Notes: generated by a model from the letters alone, not told the origin. A stretch of 64,000 nucleotides of DNA from Cydia pomonella (GCF_033807575.1 NC_084703.1:1116001-1180000); one strand, 5' to 3'; shown: positions 32,865-43,689, counted from the first letter of the stretch. Made by a program: numbers and translations.

Positions 32865-33660
32865 AAAAACAGCACATACCCAACACGCCCGACATCTGGT
32901 TGTCTTGATTTTTGGCCCGATCATAATGAAAAGTCATATGTATATGGATCTGAAAGGCCCTTTAATACGTGTATACCTATATAATATATTAGGACATAGG
33001 TACTTGCGGGCTTGGTTTCCGCAACTCAACGTCTTATATTTATTATTTATTTATTTATTTAAACTTTATTGCAGTCATAAAGAAAAATGTACAAATATGT
33101 ATAAATGTCAGGAAAAATACAATCTACTGGTTTCTGATTATGCTACATATTTTGTACGCTTTACGTACAGTATTATTAACACATTAATACTTGTAAAATA
33201 TGCTATTATTAACAAACCGGCACGAAGAGAACATTCCTTGGGGGCCTTTTGTCCGGGTCTGCCTAAAACGTAGCTAATTCGCGTTATGCCTAGACCAACC
33301 GAGAAATAGTCGCACTGAGACTTAGGCCTAATGAGTTTTTGTCCAAATGCGAATCTGGCACAAGAAGACTTAGGCTTCTTGCATTATTGTCGAAGAGCGA
33401 ATCTGGCACAGAGAGACTTACACTTATGTATTAAGTAACATATTGACATGCATTTTTTTAAATGAACCCAGCAAAATATTATATATTTATGGGCTTAAGA
33501 TTTTGTACGTTTCTTAAGCTTTATTTCTGTATAAATAAAGTTCGTTTTCGTATCGCGGTTCCGCGATATAACCAAAGTAAGTTCCTAGATAGAGTGGGCA
33601 TACTTTGCGAACTTTCTAGCCGCTGTTAGGTAATTAAACTAGACATAGTCAGTTTATTTG
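32865..33660. other. No gene seen
   Basis: Contains a fragment of the CGCCC(G)CCATCTTGG repeat (32885-32960), a LINE-like AAACTTTATTGCA tail (33050-33075) and two copies of GCGAATCTGGCACA(G)AGA at 33350 and 33398. A 122-codon frame (32905-33273) has no recognisable domain. Confidence 0.45.
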
Positions 33661-33667
33661 AGGGTTT

Positions 33668-33765
33668 TTTTTTAATACTACGTCGGTGGCAAACAAGCAT
33701 ACGGCCTGCCTGATGGTAAGCAGTATCCGTAGCCTATGTACGCCTGCAACTCCAGAGGAAAATCG
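33668..33765 (-). mobile_element. CR1-like LINE 3' end, minus strand
   Basis: The reverse complement reads TCTGGAGTTGCAGGCGTACA, GGCTACGG, CTGCTTACCATCAGGC and TTTGCCACCGACGTAGTATT, with the A tail at the plus-strand left edge. Confidence 0.7.
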
Positions 33766-33769
33766 TGAG

Positions 33770-34288
33770 TACAAAATTTTCTGGCCTCTCGTTTAGTAGA
33801 AAACATTTACATAACACGTACGTAACGTTTACGTATTTATGGGAAAAGTAGAGGGGGTTGCCGGGAGGATGCTCAACAGCAACCCCAAATAGTTTCGGCT
33901 TGTAGTCCTAATCTGTTGAGGTTAAATTTTTTTTAGTAAGTACAAATTGAGTACCTAATCTCTAATATAATCCTCATATAATAAAAAATGCAAAAATGCA
34001 ATGTGGGGTTGCTGGAGAACATGACATATTTATAACTACAGATATATAATAAGTGCCTTTTCAGATCATTTGTTATAAATTTTTGGGGTGCGTCCCATGA
34101 GATATAACTACATAATATATAATTTAATTTTAATAACGTGCACAAGATATAATGAACGTTTGCTATAATAACAAAATCGTAATTTTTAATAGGAATAACG
34201 GTCAATTAACATAATACTCATTTTGTATAATGATATCATGTATAACACTCAAATACTCTATGTATATAACGTATATCGATCATAGTAT
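33770..34288. other. No gene seen
   Basis: AT-rich. Many TATA/GTATA words in 34200-34290 resemble those at 36478-36640. Confidence 0.45.
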
Positions 34289-34305
34289 ATACTATCTTTT
34301 AGTAT

Positions 34306-34635
34306 CTTCTTCTTTCTCGCGTTGTCCCGGCATTTTGCCACGGCTCATGGGAGCCTGGGGTCCGCTTGACAACTAATCCCAAGATTTGGCGCAGGCACTA
34401 GTTTTTACGAAAGCGACTGCCATCTGACCTTCCAACCCAGAGGGGTAAACTAGGCCTTGTTGGGATTAGTCCGGTTTCCTCACGATGTTTTCCTTCACCG
34501 AAAAGCGACTGGTAAATATCAAATGATATTTCGTACGTAAGTTCCGAAAAACTCATTGGTACGAGCCAGGGTTTGAACCCGCGACCTCCGGATTGCAAGT
34601 CGCACGCTCTTACCGCTAGGCCACCAGCGCTTTTT
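34306..34635 (-). mobile_element. SINE family B (tRNA-derived), complete with TSD
   Basis: The minus strand begins GCGCTGGTGGCCTAGCGGTA (box A) and GGTTCAAACCC (box B). The body has GAAATATCATTTGATATTTA and GAAAACATCGTGAGGAAACC, and it ends with GCCGTGGCAAAATGCCGGGA plus a GAAGAAG tail. A 17-bp direct repeat ATACTATCTTTTAGTAT flanks it (34289-34305 and 34636-34652), a target-site duplication from LINE-driven retroposition. Confidence 0.9.
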
Positions 34636-34700
34636 ATACTATCTTTTAGTATAATGATTGTAAAATATAATAGCGTATGATATACTAAATAGGTTATAAC

Positions 34701-35112
34701 TGCTACTCCTATACAAAACAAGCTGTTGCCAGAAAAGTAGGTTAGGTTAGGCTAGAATTGCGACTTCTACAGAAAACCAACTGCTGGCAGGAAAGTGGGT
34801 TAGGTTAGGTTAGAACTGCGACCTCTACAGAAAAAAACTGCTACTAGAAAAGTAGGTTAGGTTAGGTTAGAACTGCGACCCCTACAGAAAACCAACTGCT
34901 GCCAAAAAAGTAGGTTAGGTTAGGTTAGAACTGCGACCTCTACAGAAAACAAACTGCTACCAGAAAAGTAGGTTAGGTTAGGTTAGAACCGCGACCTCTA
35001 CAGAAAACCAACTGCTGGCAGGAAAGTGGGTTAGGTTAGGTTAGAACTGCGACCTCTACAGAAAACAAACTGCTGCCAGAAAAGTAGGTTAGGTTAGGTT
35101 AGAACTGCGACC
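34701..35112. repeat. 58-bp tandem array with (TTAGG)3 in each unit
   Basis: About seven units in register 57-58 (the AGAACTGCGAC landmark is at 34754, 34812, 34869, 34927, 34985, 35043 and 35101). Each unit holds GTTAGGTTAGGTTAGAACTG, then CGACCTCTACAGAAAACCAA, CTGCTGCCAGAAAAGTA. The array is broken at its right edge by an R1-clade LINE and resumes for 15 bp at 36362. Confidence 0.9.
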
Positions 35113-36361
35113 GCTCCGTCTCCCACGAGGCAGCGTGCGTGTTGGCGGGGACTCCGCCTTGGGACCTCGATGCAGCAGCGCTCGCTGATGTTTATTGGCG
35201 TATCACCGAGGCACGAGCCAGTGGGATCCAACCACCCCTGGAGGAGGTTAGACGGTGAAGACTTGACTCCCGTCGAGTGCTCCTCCAGAAGTGGATAGAA
35301 AGGTTGGAGGCGCCAAGTGCCGGTCACTGGACCGTCGAAGCTATTCGACCCGTTCTGGAGCGATGGGTCAAAAGAAAGGGGGGGTTCCTCTCATTCCACC
35401 TTACTCAGGTCCTCTCGGGGCATGGTTGCTTCGGGAGATACCTGTGTAGGAGGGCGAGACGGGAACCGACGATGCAGTGCCATGACTGCGGCGACGCCGA
35501 AGACACGGCGCTACACACGTTAGCGGTATGCCCAGCGTGGCCATAGTGGGGAGCGACGGGTCTCTATTGTTTCCCATAAAGTTTTAAGTCATAATGTATT
35601 GTTTGTCCGCATTTTCGTTAGTCATAAATTGGTTTTTCTCAGAAACGCGTAACTTTTCAGGATTGCCATACAACAAACCTAACCTAACCTAACCTATCTA
35701 TAGGATAATCTAAGGAAATTCCTGAAAAGTTAACGGTTTCAGAGTTATGACTAATGATAATATGACTATCATTACATTATGACTTTCAATAATTATGTCA
35801 AACAAAGGGATCCGGGGGAGCGACCTTTCCTTGCCAGCGGTGGTGAAAGCCATGCTTGGTGGGGAGAGGCCATGGGTGGCTGCGGTCTCCTTCTGCGAGG
35901 ACGTGATGGCGCAGTAGGAGGCGGCGGAGCGCGGCAGGGAGGAAGATCCGGCCTCCCAGCCAATGCGCCGCAAACGTGTCGGGCGAAGGCGGTTGGCATA
36001 CGACCGCCGATTACCCCCATAAGGGTTCCTGTGGGCGGCAGGCTCGGGGACGTCTGCCGCCTACACAAGGGTCCCTGCGCAAGCGGGCGCGATGTATGAT
36101 CAACGCGCCCACTGAGGTGGAGGGGTGATATATATATTCCCCCACGAGTCGAGTCCGAGTCCGGACGGCCGCTGGCCAGGTTGCGGAAGAGTACTTCGGC
36201 GTTCCTGGGACCACGCCCTATAGCACTGAGGCGGCAACAGAGGGGTTTAAGTGGGTAAACCATGGGTCTCATCAGCCTATATGGGAGTCCCACATAACCA
36301 TCCCAGGCCCGTCCCCGCGTCTGGGTGGTATGCAAAACGCATTTCCCCTCTTAAAAAAAAA
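35113..36361 (+). mobile_element. R1-clade LINE, 5'-truncated, in the TTAGG array
   Basis: Encodes RRVLLQKWIERLEAPSAGHW, VKRKGGFLSFHLTQVLSGHG, the zinc motif CHDCGDAEDTALHTLAVC, and after an inserted MITE SDLSLPAVVKAMLGGERPW and VSFCEDVMAQ, then a TAG and ...MRRKRVGRRRLAYDRR. This is the C-terminal end of an R1/TRAS/SART-like non-LTR element. The 3' end is an A run (36351-36361). GGTTAGAACTGCGAC flanks it on both sides (35097-35111, 36362-36376), a 15-bp target duplication of array sequence. Confidence 0.8.
35570..35800. mobile_element. MITE inside the R1-clade LINE, CCTAA centre
   Basis: GTCATAATGTA...GTTAGTCATAA...AACTTTTCAGGA on the left is mirrored by TCCTGAAAAGTTAACGGTTT and AGAGTTATGACTAATG, ...ACATTATGAC on the right. 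The centre is (CCTAA)4 at about 35677-35695. It separates the CPAW zinc-finger end of the LINE from the following SDLSLPAVV block. Confidence 0.7.
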
Positions 36362-36477
36362 GGTTAGAACTGCGACACTGGTTAAAACAATTTCAGGCGC
36401 TATTATTCTATATGAGCATTATGCATTTTGGTATTAGATGCATTGAGTAATATACATTATAAATCTTAGATATTATG

Positions 36478-36640
36478 GACGTTATACATAATGATCGTTA
36501 TATATAATGATATTATACTTAAATAACGTTATACTTCACAAAAATAGATATTTTGATGTTATACCAAACGTACGTTATACAACTTGAACGGTATACAAAT
36601 CAAGTTTATACCATGTGAGCGTATACAACATGAATATTAT
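36478..36640. repeat. Cluster of spaced GTTATAC/GTATAC words
   Basis: At least nine TTATAC or GTATAC words at roughly 12-30 bp spacing, e.g. GGACGTTATACATAATGATC, AACGTTATACTTC, ACGTACGTTATACAACTTG and ACGGTATACAAATC. Not an exact tandem array. Confidence 0.5.
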
Positions 36641-36649
36641 CGTATATGT

Positions 36650-37100
36650 TCTTATATCTTGTATTACTTACGCCATGTACCCACCACTACTGAACCGACA
36701 ACAGTCCATTTACCCTATATATGTACCTACACTTTTGCCACGCATACTTTCTTGTCAAGGAGTTGATCAGTATACCTATTTATTACTTTTATTTTATTTA
36801 TTTGGAGATCCAACAGCTATGATATTAACATAAAAATTATAGGTCAGTCAGCATCAAAAGTAGCGGATCAAACAACGCTTCAAAAGTATCTACCATTCTG
36901 TAACAGCTTAACAAAAAGTGATGGAGCTATATGTAGAACAATTAACTGAATTAACACTCTAAAAAGTTACTCTAAAAGTAAATAGTTACTCTAAAAAGTA
37001 TTCACTTTATCAAAAAGTTTTTTGGATCTGTGACGTCTCCGCGGATTCTTTGGTGCTGGCTACTTACCTTTTCAGTACATTCTTTGACAATATAATTGTC
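36650..37100. other. No gene seen; MITE scrap
   Basis: 36842-36905 (GTCAGCATCAAAAGTAGCGG, CGCTTCAAAAGTATCT) looks like one end of a moth MITE. The rest is not recognised. Confidence 0.4.
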
Positions 37101-37117
37101 ATACCGCGATAGCACAT

Positions 37118-37441
37118 CTTCCTCTCGTTGTTCCGGCATTTTGCCTCGGCTCATGAAAGCCTGGGGTCCGCTTGACAACTAATCCCAAGATTTGGCGTAG
37201 GCACTAGTTTTTACGAAAGCGACTGCTATCTGACCTTCCAACCCAGAGGGTAAACTAGGCCTTGTTGGGATTAGTCCGGTTTCCTCACGATATTTTCCTT
37301 CGCCAAGAAGCGACTGGTAAATATCAGATGATATTTCGTACATAAGTTCCGAAAAACCCATTGGTACGAGCCGGGGTTTGAACCCGCGACCTCCGGATTG
37401 CAAGTCGCACGCTCTTACCGCTAGGCCACCAGCGCTTCATG
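37118..37441 (-). mobile_element. SINE family B, complete with TSD
   Basis: Same structure as 34306-34635. The exact 14-bp direct repeat CCGCGATAGCACAT flanks it at 37104-37117 and 37442-37455. Confidence 0.9.
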
Positions 37442-37550
37442 CCGCGATAGCACATATAAAGATTATATCATGATTTATGTTTATTTCAATATTATGATAC
37501 TTGGAGGATTTAACTACTGGAGTCGCCTTTAAGAGCTTATACCGGTCTGT

Positions 37551-37821
37551 CTATGGAAGGTAGAGGCAAGGAACAGAAACTCCTTAGGCAGAATTGTTGC
37601 AAAAGTGTCCAGCTGTCAGCTATAAATAATAGTTCCAAATCTCTCCAGAGTAGCGCTAGAGTAGCTAAGAACCTAGGCGTTATTGACGGAGTGAAGAGCG
37701 CTGTCTATGATTAGATTTTTTTCTCAAGTATTCTAGGTATTGTAGCGCCACCTATTTATGGTTTTTTGTCGGACACTTTTTGGTATATGGAGATTTTGTT
37801 CCTTGCCTGTACCTTCCATAG
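37551..37821. mobile_element. MITE with CTATGGAAGGTASAGGCAAG ends, copy 1
   Basis: The left CTATGGAAGGTAGAGGCAAG mirrors the right CTTGCCTGTACCTTCCATAG with one mismatch. The interior has GCTATAAATAATAGTTCC and ACCTAGGCGTTATTGACGGA. A second copy is at 53700-53975. Confidence 0.8.
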
Positions 37822-37829
37822 GTGTCGTA

Positions 37830-38880
37830 AACCTCGGCCAATGATCATATTGTATTGTACGGACTGACGTTTATCTATGGCTATTTTTATGTTACGTAAT
37901 TTATACATTTGACGTGCCCTTTCCCCGCAAAAATCGGCAGACTGTTTTGTACAGAAAATTACAGACAAGGCGACATGTGATAAGCAAATACAATGCCCGG
38001 CAAGTTTATATGTGGGCCCGAGAGTGTCACTATTAACAGCTTACATATGAAAAAAAAAAATGAAAAATATCTTTATTATCTATTTACAAACGGCAATATA
38101 CAGTGTACAGAGCTGACACCCCCCTCCCCCTGCATACAATCAGTCTATACAGGGGGATCACCTCTCTCTGCATCTGACTGTACTGTACGTACATCATGTA
38201 TAGTCAAATAAAATGTAACCAGCCATGCAAACGGCTAATTTAACCTCGCGGCGAACTCGCTGTGCTCTCGTTGTCTTTTCTCAGTACAAAAATTATTACT
38301 CAACCCGTAGCCATTTTGGTGGTGGGTAAGCTGTTGAGCGGAACGGAATAGCGATTAATTGAAGCTTCGAAATCATAACTAAAAATTAGTTGAGATTTTC
38401 GAGACGGGTAAGCTCTTAAAGGCAGCTCCGGTTGGTTGAGCGCTCTAAGGTTGAGGTTGAGCACTTTTCCTACAGGCTTTGAAGAAAAGGCCACAAGAGT
38501 CTGTTTCACAAAGTATCGGGTAGCTAATTAACAAATAAATTAACTGCCAGATAAAACTACCGGCTAAACTTACCACTTTATCGACCAAGCTTATTTGAAA
38601 ATTTGAAACGCCAACGATGACTTTATTCGTCAAATAAGTCGCAAGTAGCTTATTCAGGACTTTTCCTACTCCTCTACTGTTATCTGTAATTTATAAATTC
38701 CTTGACACGAATATAAAAACATACATAAAAGGTTTCAAGAAAACTCTATTTTGTCTATTCCTCATAACAGCACTTGTGCTTTAAAATCGCTATAACGTTA
38801 CTGCGATTAATATGGCTACCAACCTAACAAAATCAAAACGAATACAGTTTCAAACTAAGCGCATTGCTGCCAACTTACAA
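37830..38880. other. No gene seen
   Basis: Contains a C-rich patch (38118-38132) and small open frames on both strands at 38300-38640 with no domain. Nothing supportable. Confidence 0.45.
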
Positions 38881-39600
38881 AATATTCATTTTGTTGCATA
38901 GTAGAAACAATTGATTCATAAGTCAGAAACACGCATGTGACACCCGTAATATAGCAACACCAATAGGCTACGAAGACCGCTTAGCGTTGCTTGTTAGTCT
39001 CCATAGGCTACTGTGGCCAAAATCGAGAAAAAAACCTATCAATAAATTTAATTTAGCAGTGGCTTAAGTGGGACTGGGCTGGGCTGCCGGATGAATGATG
39101 ACAGATGGGCTAAAATAGCCACTAGCTGGCATCCCCGGTGTAGTCGTGGCAGAGGCAGACCGAGAAAGAGATGGCGGGACAACTTGGATGCGTTTCAGCG
39201 GGACTGGCGGGACCTTGCTCAGCACAGGGAGGAAAGCTAGAGGGGAGGCCTTTGCCCAGAAGTGGGACACACAAATAGGCTAATAAAAAAAAAAGAGCAA
39301 AGTACCAGGGCCTCATAAGTTACGAGGTGTCGCCGACCGGCCGGCCGCGGCGGGCCGGGCGCGTAACAAGGTATGCTCGCGTATCTTAGCTATATACTTT
39401 TGCTTTGTTTACCTAAATTAAGATTTATTTTTTTTGACTCGTAGGAAAAGTATTGTATGCAACGTTGTATAAGTAGGTCAAAAAATGCTCGTGGCGTATT
39501 CCTTTACACGCCACGCCACTCGCCTTTTTTGACCCTTCTAATACAACTGTTGCATAAAATACTATTATTAAATTATGAAACAGACCCTAAGTTATCATGT
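38880..39600 (+). mobile_element. Interspersed repeat with hairpin 3' end, copy 1
   Basis: Colinear with the reverse complement of 48835-49225: GTTGCATAGTAGAAACAA, GGCTACGAAGACCGCTTAGC, GTTAGTCTCCATAGG, CCAGGGCCTCATAAGTTACG, GCGGCGGGCCGGGCGCG, TGCTCGCGTATCTTAGCT and GTATTGTATGCAACGTTGTA. It ends in a hairpin made of GTATTGTATGCAACGTTGT and its partner ACAACTGTTGCATAAAATAC. A LINE end (39058-39290) is inserted after TTTAGCA. Class unknown. Confidence 0.65.
39058..39290 (+). mobile_element. LINE C-terminal tail with poly(A)
   Basis: In shifting frames it encodes a DRWAKIATSWHPRC-like block, RGRGRPRKRWRDNLDAFQRD, WRDLAQHREE and EAFAQKWDTQIG, then a stop and an A run. The ...GRPRKRWRD... pattern is the usual tail of endonuclease-RT LINEs. 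It is inserted inside the 38880-39600 repeat; the copy at 48835 lacks it. Confidence 0.7.
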
Positions 39601-40470
39601 TCACATAATTTTATAACCATTTTTCATGCTTGAAATGAAACAGAATTTAGTGGTTGACGGAATTGTCATTTTTAATTTTTGATTTATATTATATTTATTT
39701 TGGTTAAAATACACTATAAAAGTATAATTATTTCTGACACTCTAAACTAGACCAATATTGGTAGTTTCATGTTGGTCGAAAGTTAATTAGAATTGAAAAT
39801 ATTAAATATTAACCACGGTTACGGTTCAATTTGTAATGGTTACAGTCAATTCTAATTGTTCGGCCAACACTTACATTAGACCCTTTTAAGAAAACATGAC
39901 GTCTAAAACGATTTACTTACAGATAGATATACAGCGCTCAGTTCTGAAGCTTAATTAATATACAAAATAGTGAAGACTTTCAACAAAAACCAAGCCGAAT
40001 ATAAAAATATTGTAGACCTTTAGTGACCCGTGCATTCTATCTTTATACTTACGATAAAGTTAGCTTTAGCTTAACTAACACTAAATGACCGGATAAACCT
40101 ATTAGACGCCATCCCTCGAAACGATGCAGCCATACCTTTGGCCTTTGATCTAGATGACGCCACGCCATATTTAAGAAATTTAATATCAGTGAAAGGATTA
40201 AAATCAAATGGCGTTCTAAAAGTTTTAGTCATAAGTCGAAGGATGGCAGTAAATTGTAGCTACAAAATTTTCTTTGACAATCCACCTCTATTTCAAATTC
40301 TCTTTGCTATTAACGAGCTTTGTTGAATGTTAGGTAACAAATTATTTTACAGTATATATGGTGCTACTTTACCGCACTAGTGCGATAATTAGAACATTAC
40401 GTGCTTGTATCGTAATAACTAAATCATCATGTGTATATAAAAAAATTAAAAACTACAATTGATTTCACAT
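39600..40470. other. No gene seen
   Basis: AT-rich. A 62-codon frame at 40138-40326 has no recognisable domain. Inverted TTAATTAGAATTGAAA/ TCAATTCTAATTG pieces lie at 39783 and 39846. Confidence 0.45.
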
Positions 40471-40477
40471 ATGAAAA

Positions 40478-40551
40478 GTGACCAAGGCCTAGTCGAACCA
40501 GTGTCCTCTGCATTCGCAGCAGATGCCTAGACCACTCGGCCATCCGGGCCT
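40478..40551 (-). repeat. tRNA-Ser-like sequence (pseudo-tRNA or SINE head)
   Basis: The minus strand reads GGCCCGGATGGCCGAGTGGT, CTAGGCATCTGC, TGCGAATGCAGAGG and GGTTCGACTAGGCC, followed by TTTT. Box A (TGGCCGAGTGG) fits perfectly and box B partly. An anticodon stem TCTGC/GCAGA encloses TGCGAAT. The T-arm stem and acceptor stem do not pair as in a working tRNA, and the loop lacks U33, so this is a tRNA-derived relic. Confidence 0.45.
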
Positions 40552-40931
40552 CGGCGGTATAGGTGGAATTTTCTTAAGAATATACGATCCCTTAAGAGTC
40601 CGCAGCAAGCTCGGCCATATTTCACCTTCCCATACAAACGGAGTTTCGTTCTGTTTTTTAAACTACGTGTTGGATTATAATAAAACTTTGAACATACATG
40701 AGGTATATCTAGTCCTGTAATTCGTTTATATGGCCCCAGTTTATGAAACAAACGAAGTAGAGCAAGAACAAGTTTTGTATGAAACACTTAAATTCGCTGT
40801 ATTTTTGAAGTGAAAACTTCTTTAGCGGCGCTGTGCACTTTTTGTGATGGGGAAAAAATGTTAAACTCGCGACAGGTCACGTGACCGACCGATTAGACGG
40901 ATTGAAAATTCGTAAGACGGACACGTGACCT

Positions 40932-41099
40932 GTACCCCTAGTGTAAATTTGATCGACATCATAACGTGACGAACGCGTTTGCGTTAAGTCTCATTTTGTA
41001 TAGGATTTTGAGTTTCCAAAACGTCCCGCTTGGCGCGCTCTACTAAATGCAAATGCGTACGTCACGTTTCGAAATCGAATTTATTTACACTAGGGGTAC
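40932..41099. mobile_element. MITE, TACCCCTAGTGTAAA family, copy 4
   Basis: Complete inverted ends, flanked on each side by CTG. About 20 bp shorter than copies 1 and 3 because part of the right inner arm (before AAATGCAAATGCGTACGTCA) is missing. Confidence 0.85.
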
Positions 41100-41434
41100 T
41101 GATCGAAAAACTGTTACTATTACTATGTGATTGAAGCCAGTAGACCGCCGGCGCGACTTGAATATAAACGTTATGCATTTTTTATGTTAAATAATTGTAA
41201 TAGTTCTGAAATCTTCAATTTTTAATTGTCATGTTTGTGTGCGATAGCGCAATAAATAAATATTGTATTTTACCACATAAATGATAGTACTTTTATACTG
41301 ATAATTAAAACAATTCGTGCAGAATTATTCCCTAACCATCAAAAATGCACAACGTTAATGTTCAAGTTTTCACTTCTGCCGGCACTCCCGGAGTGCAACC
41401 CGTTGTTTTTTATTTAACTATAGTATCTGAAGCT

Positions 41435-41981
41435 CTTCTACTTCATCTTCCTAGCGTTGTCCCGGCATATTGCCACGGCTCATGGGAGCCTGGGGTCCGC
41501 TTGACAACTAATCCCAAGATTTGGCGTAGGCACTTTTTAAGAAAGCGACTGCCATCTGACCTTCCAACCCAGAGGGTAAAACTAGGCCTTGTTGGGATTA
41601 GTCCGGTTACCTCACGATATTTTCCTTCACCGAAAAGCGACTGGTAAATATCAAATAAATAAATAAATATTATAGGACATTATTACACAAATTAACTAAG
41701 TCCCACAGTAAGCTCAATAAGGCTTGTGTTGAAGGTACTTAGAGAACGATATATATAATATATCAATAATTATAAATACTTAAATACATATAAAACACCC
41801 ATGACTCAGGAACAAATATCCATGCTCATCACACGAATAAATGCCCTTACCAGGATTTGTACCCGAATCAAATGATATTTCGTACATAAGTTCCGAGAAA
41901 CTCATTGGTACGATGCCGGGTTTTGAACCTGCAACCTCTAGATTGAAAGTCGCACGCTCTTACCGCCAGGCCACCAGCGCG
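41435..41981 (-). mobile_element. SINE family B, complete, split by a SINE A
   Basis: Head, body and tail of family B on the minus strand, with the 12-bp target duplication GTATCTGAAGCT at 41423-41434 and 41982-41993. A SINE A lies within it at 41655-41866. Confidence 0.9.
41655..41866 (-). mobile_element. SINE family A, 5'-truncated, inside SINE B
   Basis: The tail and body of family A end just past box B (GGATTTGTACCCG), so box A is missing. ATCAAAT on both sides, where an intact family B copy has one, is the target duplication. Confidence 0.8.
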
Positions 41982-41999
41982 GTATCTGAAGCTACATAA

Positions 42000-42330
42000 A
42001 CTAATTACAGGCATAGATATACCTTATCCCATTGTAAGTACAAAGTTTCAGAGCAATCTAGCGAGTCGTTTTAAAAAACAATACATATATATTAGTTGTA
42101 TATTAGTTGTTGCAATAAATAAATAAATAAATGGGAGCGTAGCTACGTTTGTAAGGAGAACCGAGTTTGCTGGGACCCTTAGGGTCTTACGGCGCCATCT
42201 AGACTATGTTTTAAATACTTCAAAAAATAACAAATGTGATTGCGAATTTTAGCATCGATGCGAACTAGTAGCAATTTTAGAAGAGGTTTAGTCTTTTTGT
42301 GTTAGCTAGGCATAACCTAAGCCTATGTGT
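42000..42330. other. No gene seen
   Basis: AT-rich spacer with an (AAAT)n run at 42113-42132. Confidence 0.45.
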
Positions 42331-42333
42331 AAT

Positions 42334-42558
42334 TATGTATATGCGGGCGGTCGTAAGATCAGGCAGATCGTAATGTTTGGACGATAGTCACATTATACCA
42401 ATAGATGGTAGGATAGGTTCGGTAGGTTGGCCCAAACTGTCCAGAACTAGGAGCCCCGCCGTCGACTCGGGGAACGAGACCAACATTTCACGTTTCACGA
42501 AATGCCTAGGAACTTCACGATCTGCCTGATCTTACGATCGGCTACCGACATACACATA
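42334..42558. mobile_element. MITE with GTAAGATCAGGCAGATCGT arms
   Basis: The left TATGTATATG...GTCGTAAGATCAGGCAGATCG mirrors the right CGATCTGCCTGATCTTACGA...CATACACATA. 225 bp, no coding capacity. Confidence 0.75.
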
Positions 42559-42982
42559 TACCTATAAAATATAAATATACTCATTTGGCATATCTAGCAC
42601 ACCGTTGTCCACAGGGGTTATGAAAATCACCCGTTTCTCAAAGAAATTTATTTAATGATTTTCGAATTCAAATATTGTATGAAGTTTGAATTCTTATTTA
42701 AAACGAATAATTTATACTAATTTGCAACGTTACATTCAATTTTCAGTTTGGTTGAATAAACAACAATGCGACGTTCTGGGGGTCTAACCAAGATTTGTTT
42801 CGTTGGCTAGGCCACCTGGTCGGTTCAACGAACAGCTATTTTTCCCACAAATTCAAACAACTCTACCTCGCGCGTCGAATGATGGTTAATAAGATAGTTC
42901 ATTTTATATGGAGTAGCTGTCACCTGAAAAAATTGTAGGATTTTTCTGGAAGTTATGACCATACCAGTACCAATAAATATTA

Positions 42983-43680
42983 AATAATAATAAATAAATA
43001 TTATAGGACATTATTACACAAATTGACTAACTCCCACAGTAAGCTCAATAAGGCTTGTGTTGAGGGTACTTAGACAACGATATACACCGTGTTTTTTTTG
43101 ATTTGCGTTAATTTCGAGGGTGCATTCCTGAGCTTAAATTAAGTAACTTTCTCAAAGATACCGATATTCTAACTAACTCCATTTCGGAGATAATCAATCA
43201 TAATTTTTTATATTATAAGGCCCTTACGAGCGTGTACACTTGCTTTAGGACCTGTTTACTTATTAGTTAGTGTTTAGTGCGAGTTCATACATTTGCTACT
43301 AAACGTACGTACTATCTCGGACGATCGATGTTAGAAATGACATTGATATGTCACAGTTTTCAATTGTTTGGTTGAGTTAAATGTAATGCCCGTGTTACAA
43401 CAACGCTATATGCAACATTTAGTTACTTTTTATAAAAATAAAAATAGTAAAAAAAAACAAAAAAAAATATTTTTTTTTGAAAATTAACTATGCCATTTAG
43501 TTTCCTTAAACGTACTTACCGAAACCCCGGAGTTAACGCAATTCAATAAAAACACGGTGTATATAAATATTTATAAATACTTAAATACATACAAAACACC
43601 CATGACTCAGGAACAAATATCCATGCTCATCACACGAATAAATGCCCTTACTAGGATTTGAACCCGGGACCATCGGCTTC
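42983..43680 (-). mobile_element. SINE family A split by a MITE
   Basis: The tail side (42983-43083) and the head side (43561-43680, including box B) are one SINE A in minus orientation, separated by the 43084-43560 element. The very 5' head with box A is missing. Confidence 0.8.
43084..43560. mobile_element. MITE with ACACCGTGTTTTT ends
   Basis: The left ACACCGTGTTTTTTTTGATT, TGCGTTAA and the right TTAACGCAATTCAATAAAAA, CACGGTGT are inverted copies. It sits in the GATATATATAAT part of a SINE A, so the flanking bases are TA-rich and the target duplication cannot be read. Confidence 0.75.
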
Positions 43681-43689
43681 ATAATAAGA

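Noticed and set aside
34701..35112. True telomere end
   Set aside because: Only three TTAGG words per 58-bp unit, the array is short, and ordinary interspersed repeats lie on both sides.
35793..36335. 180-codon minus frame rich in Pro/Arg
   Set aside because: Antisense of the R1-clade LINE 3' region; the plus-strand motifs SLPAVVKAMLGGERPW identify the coding side.
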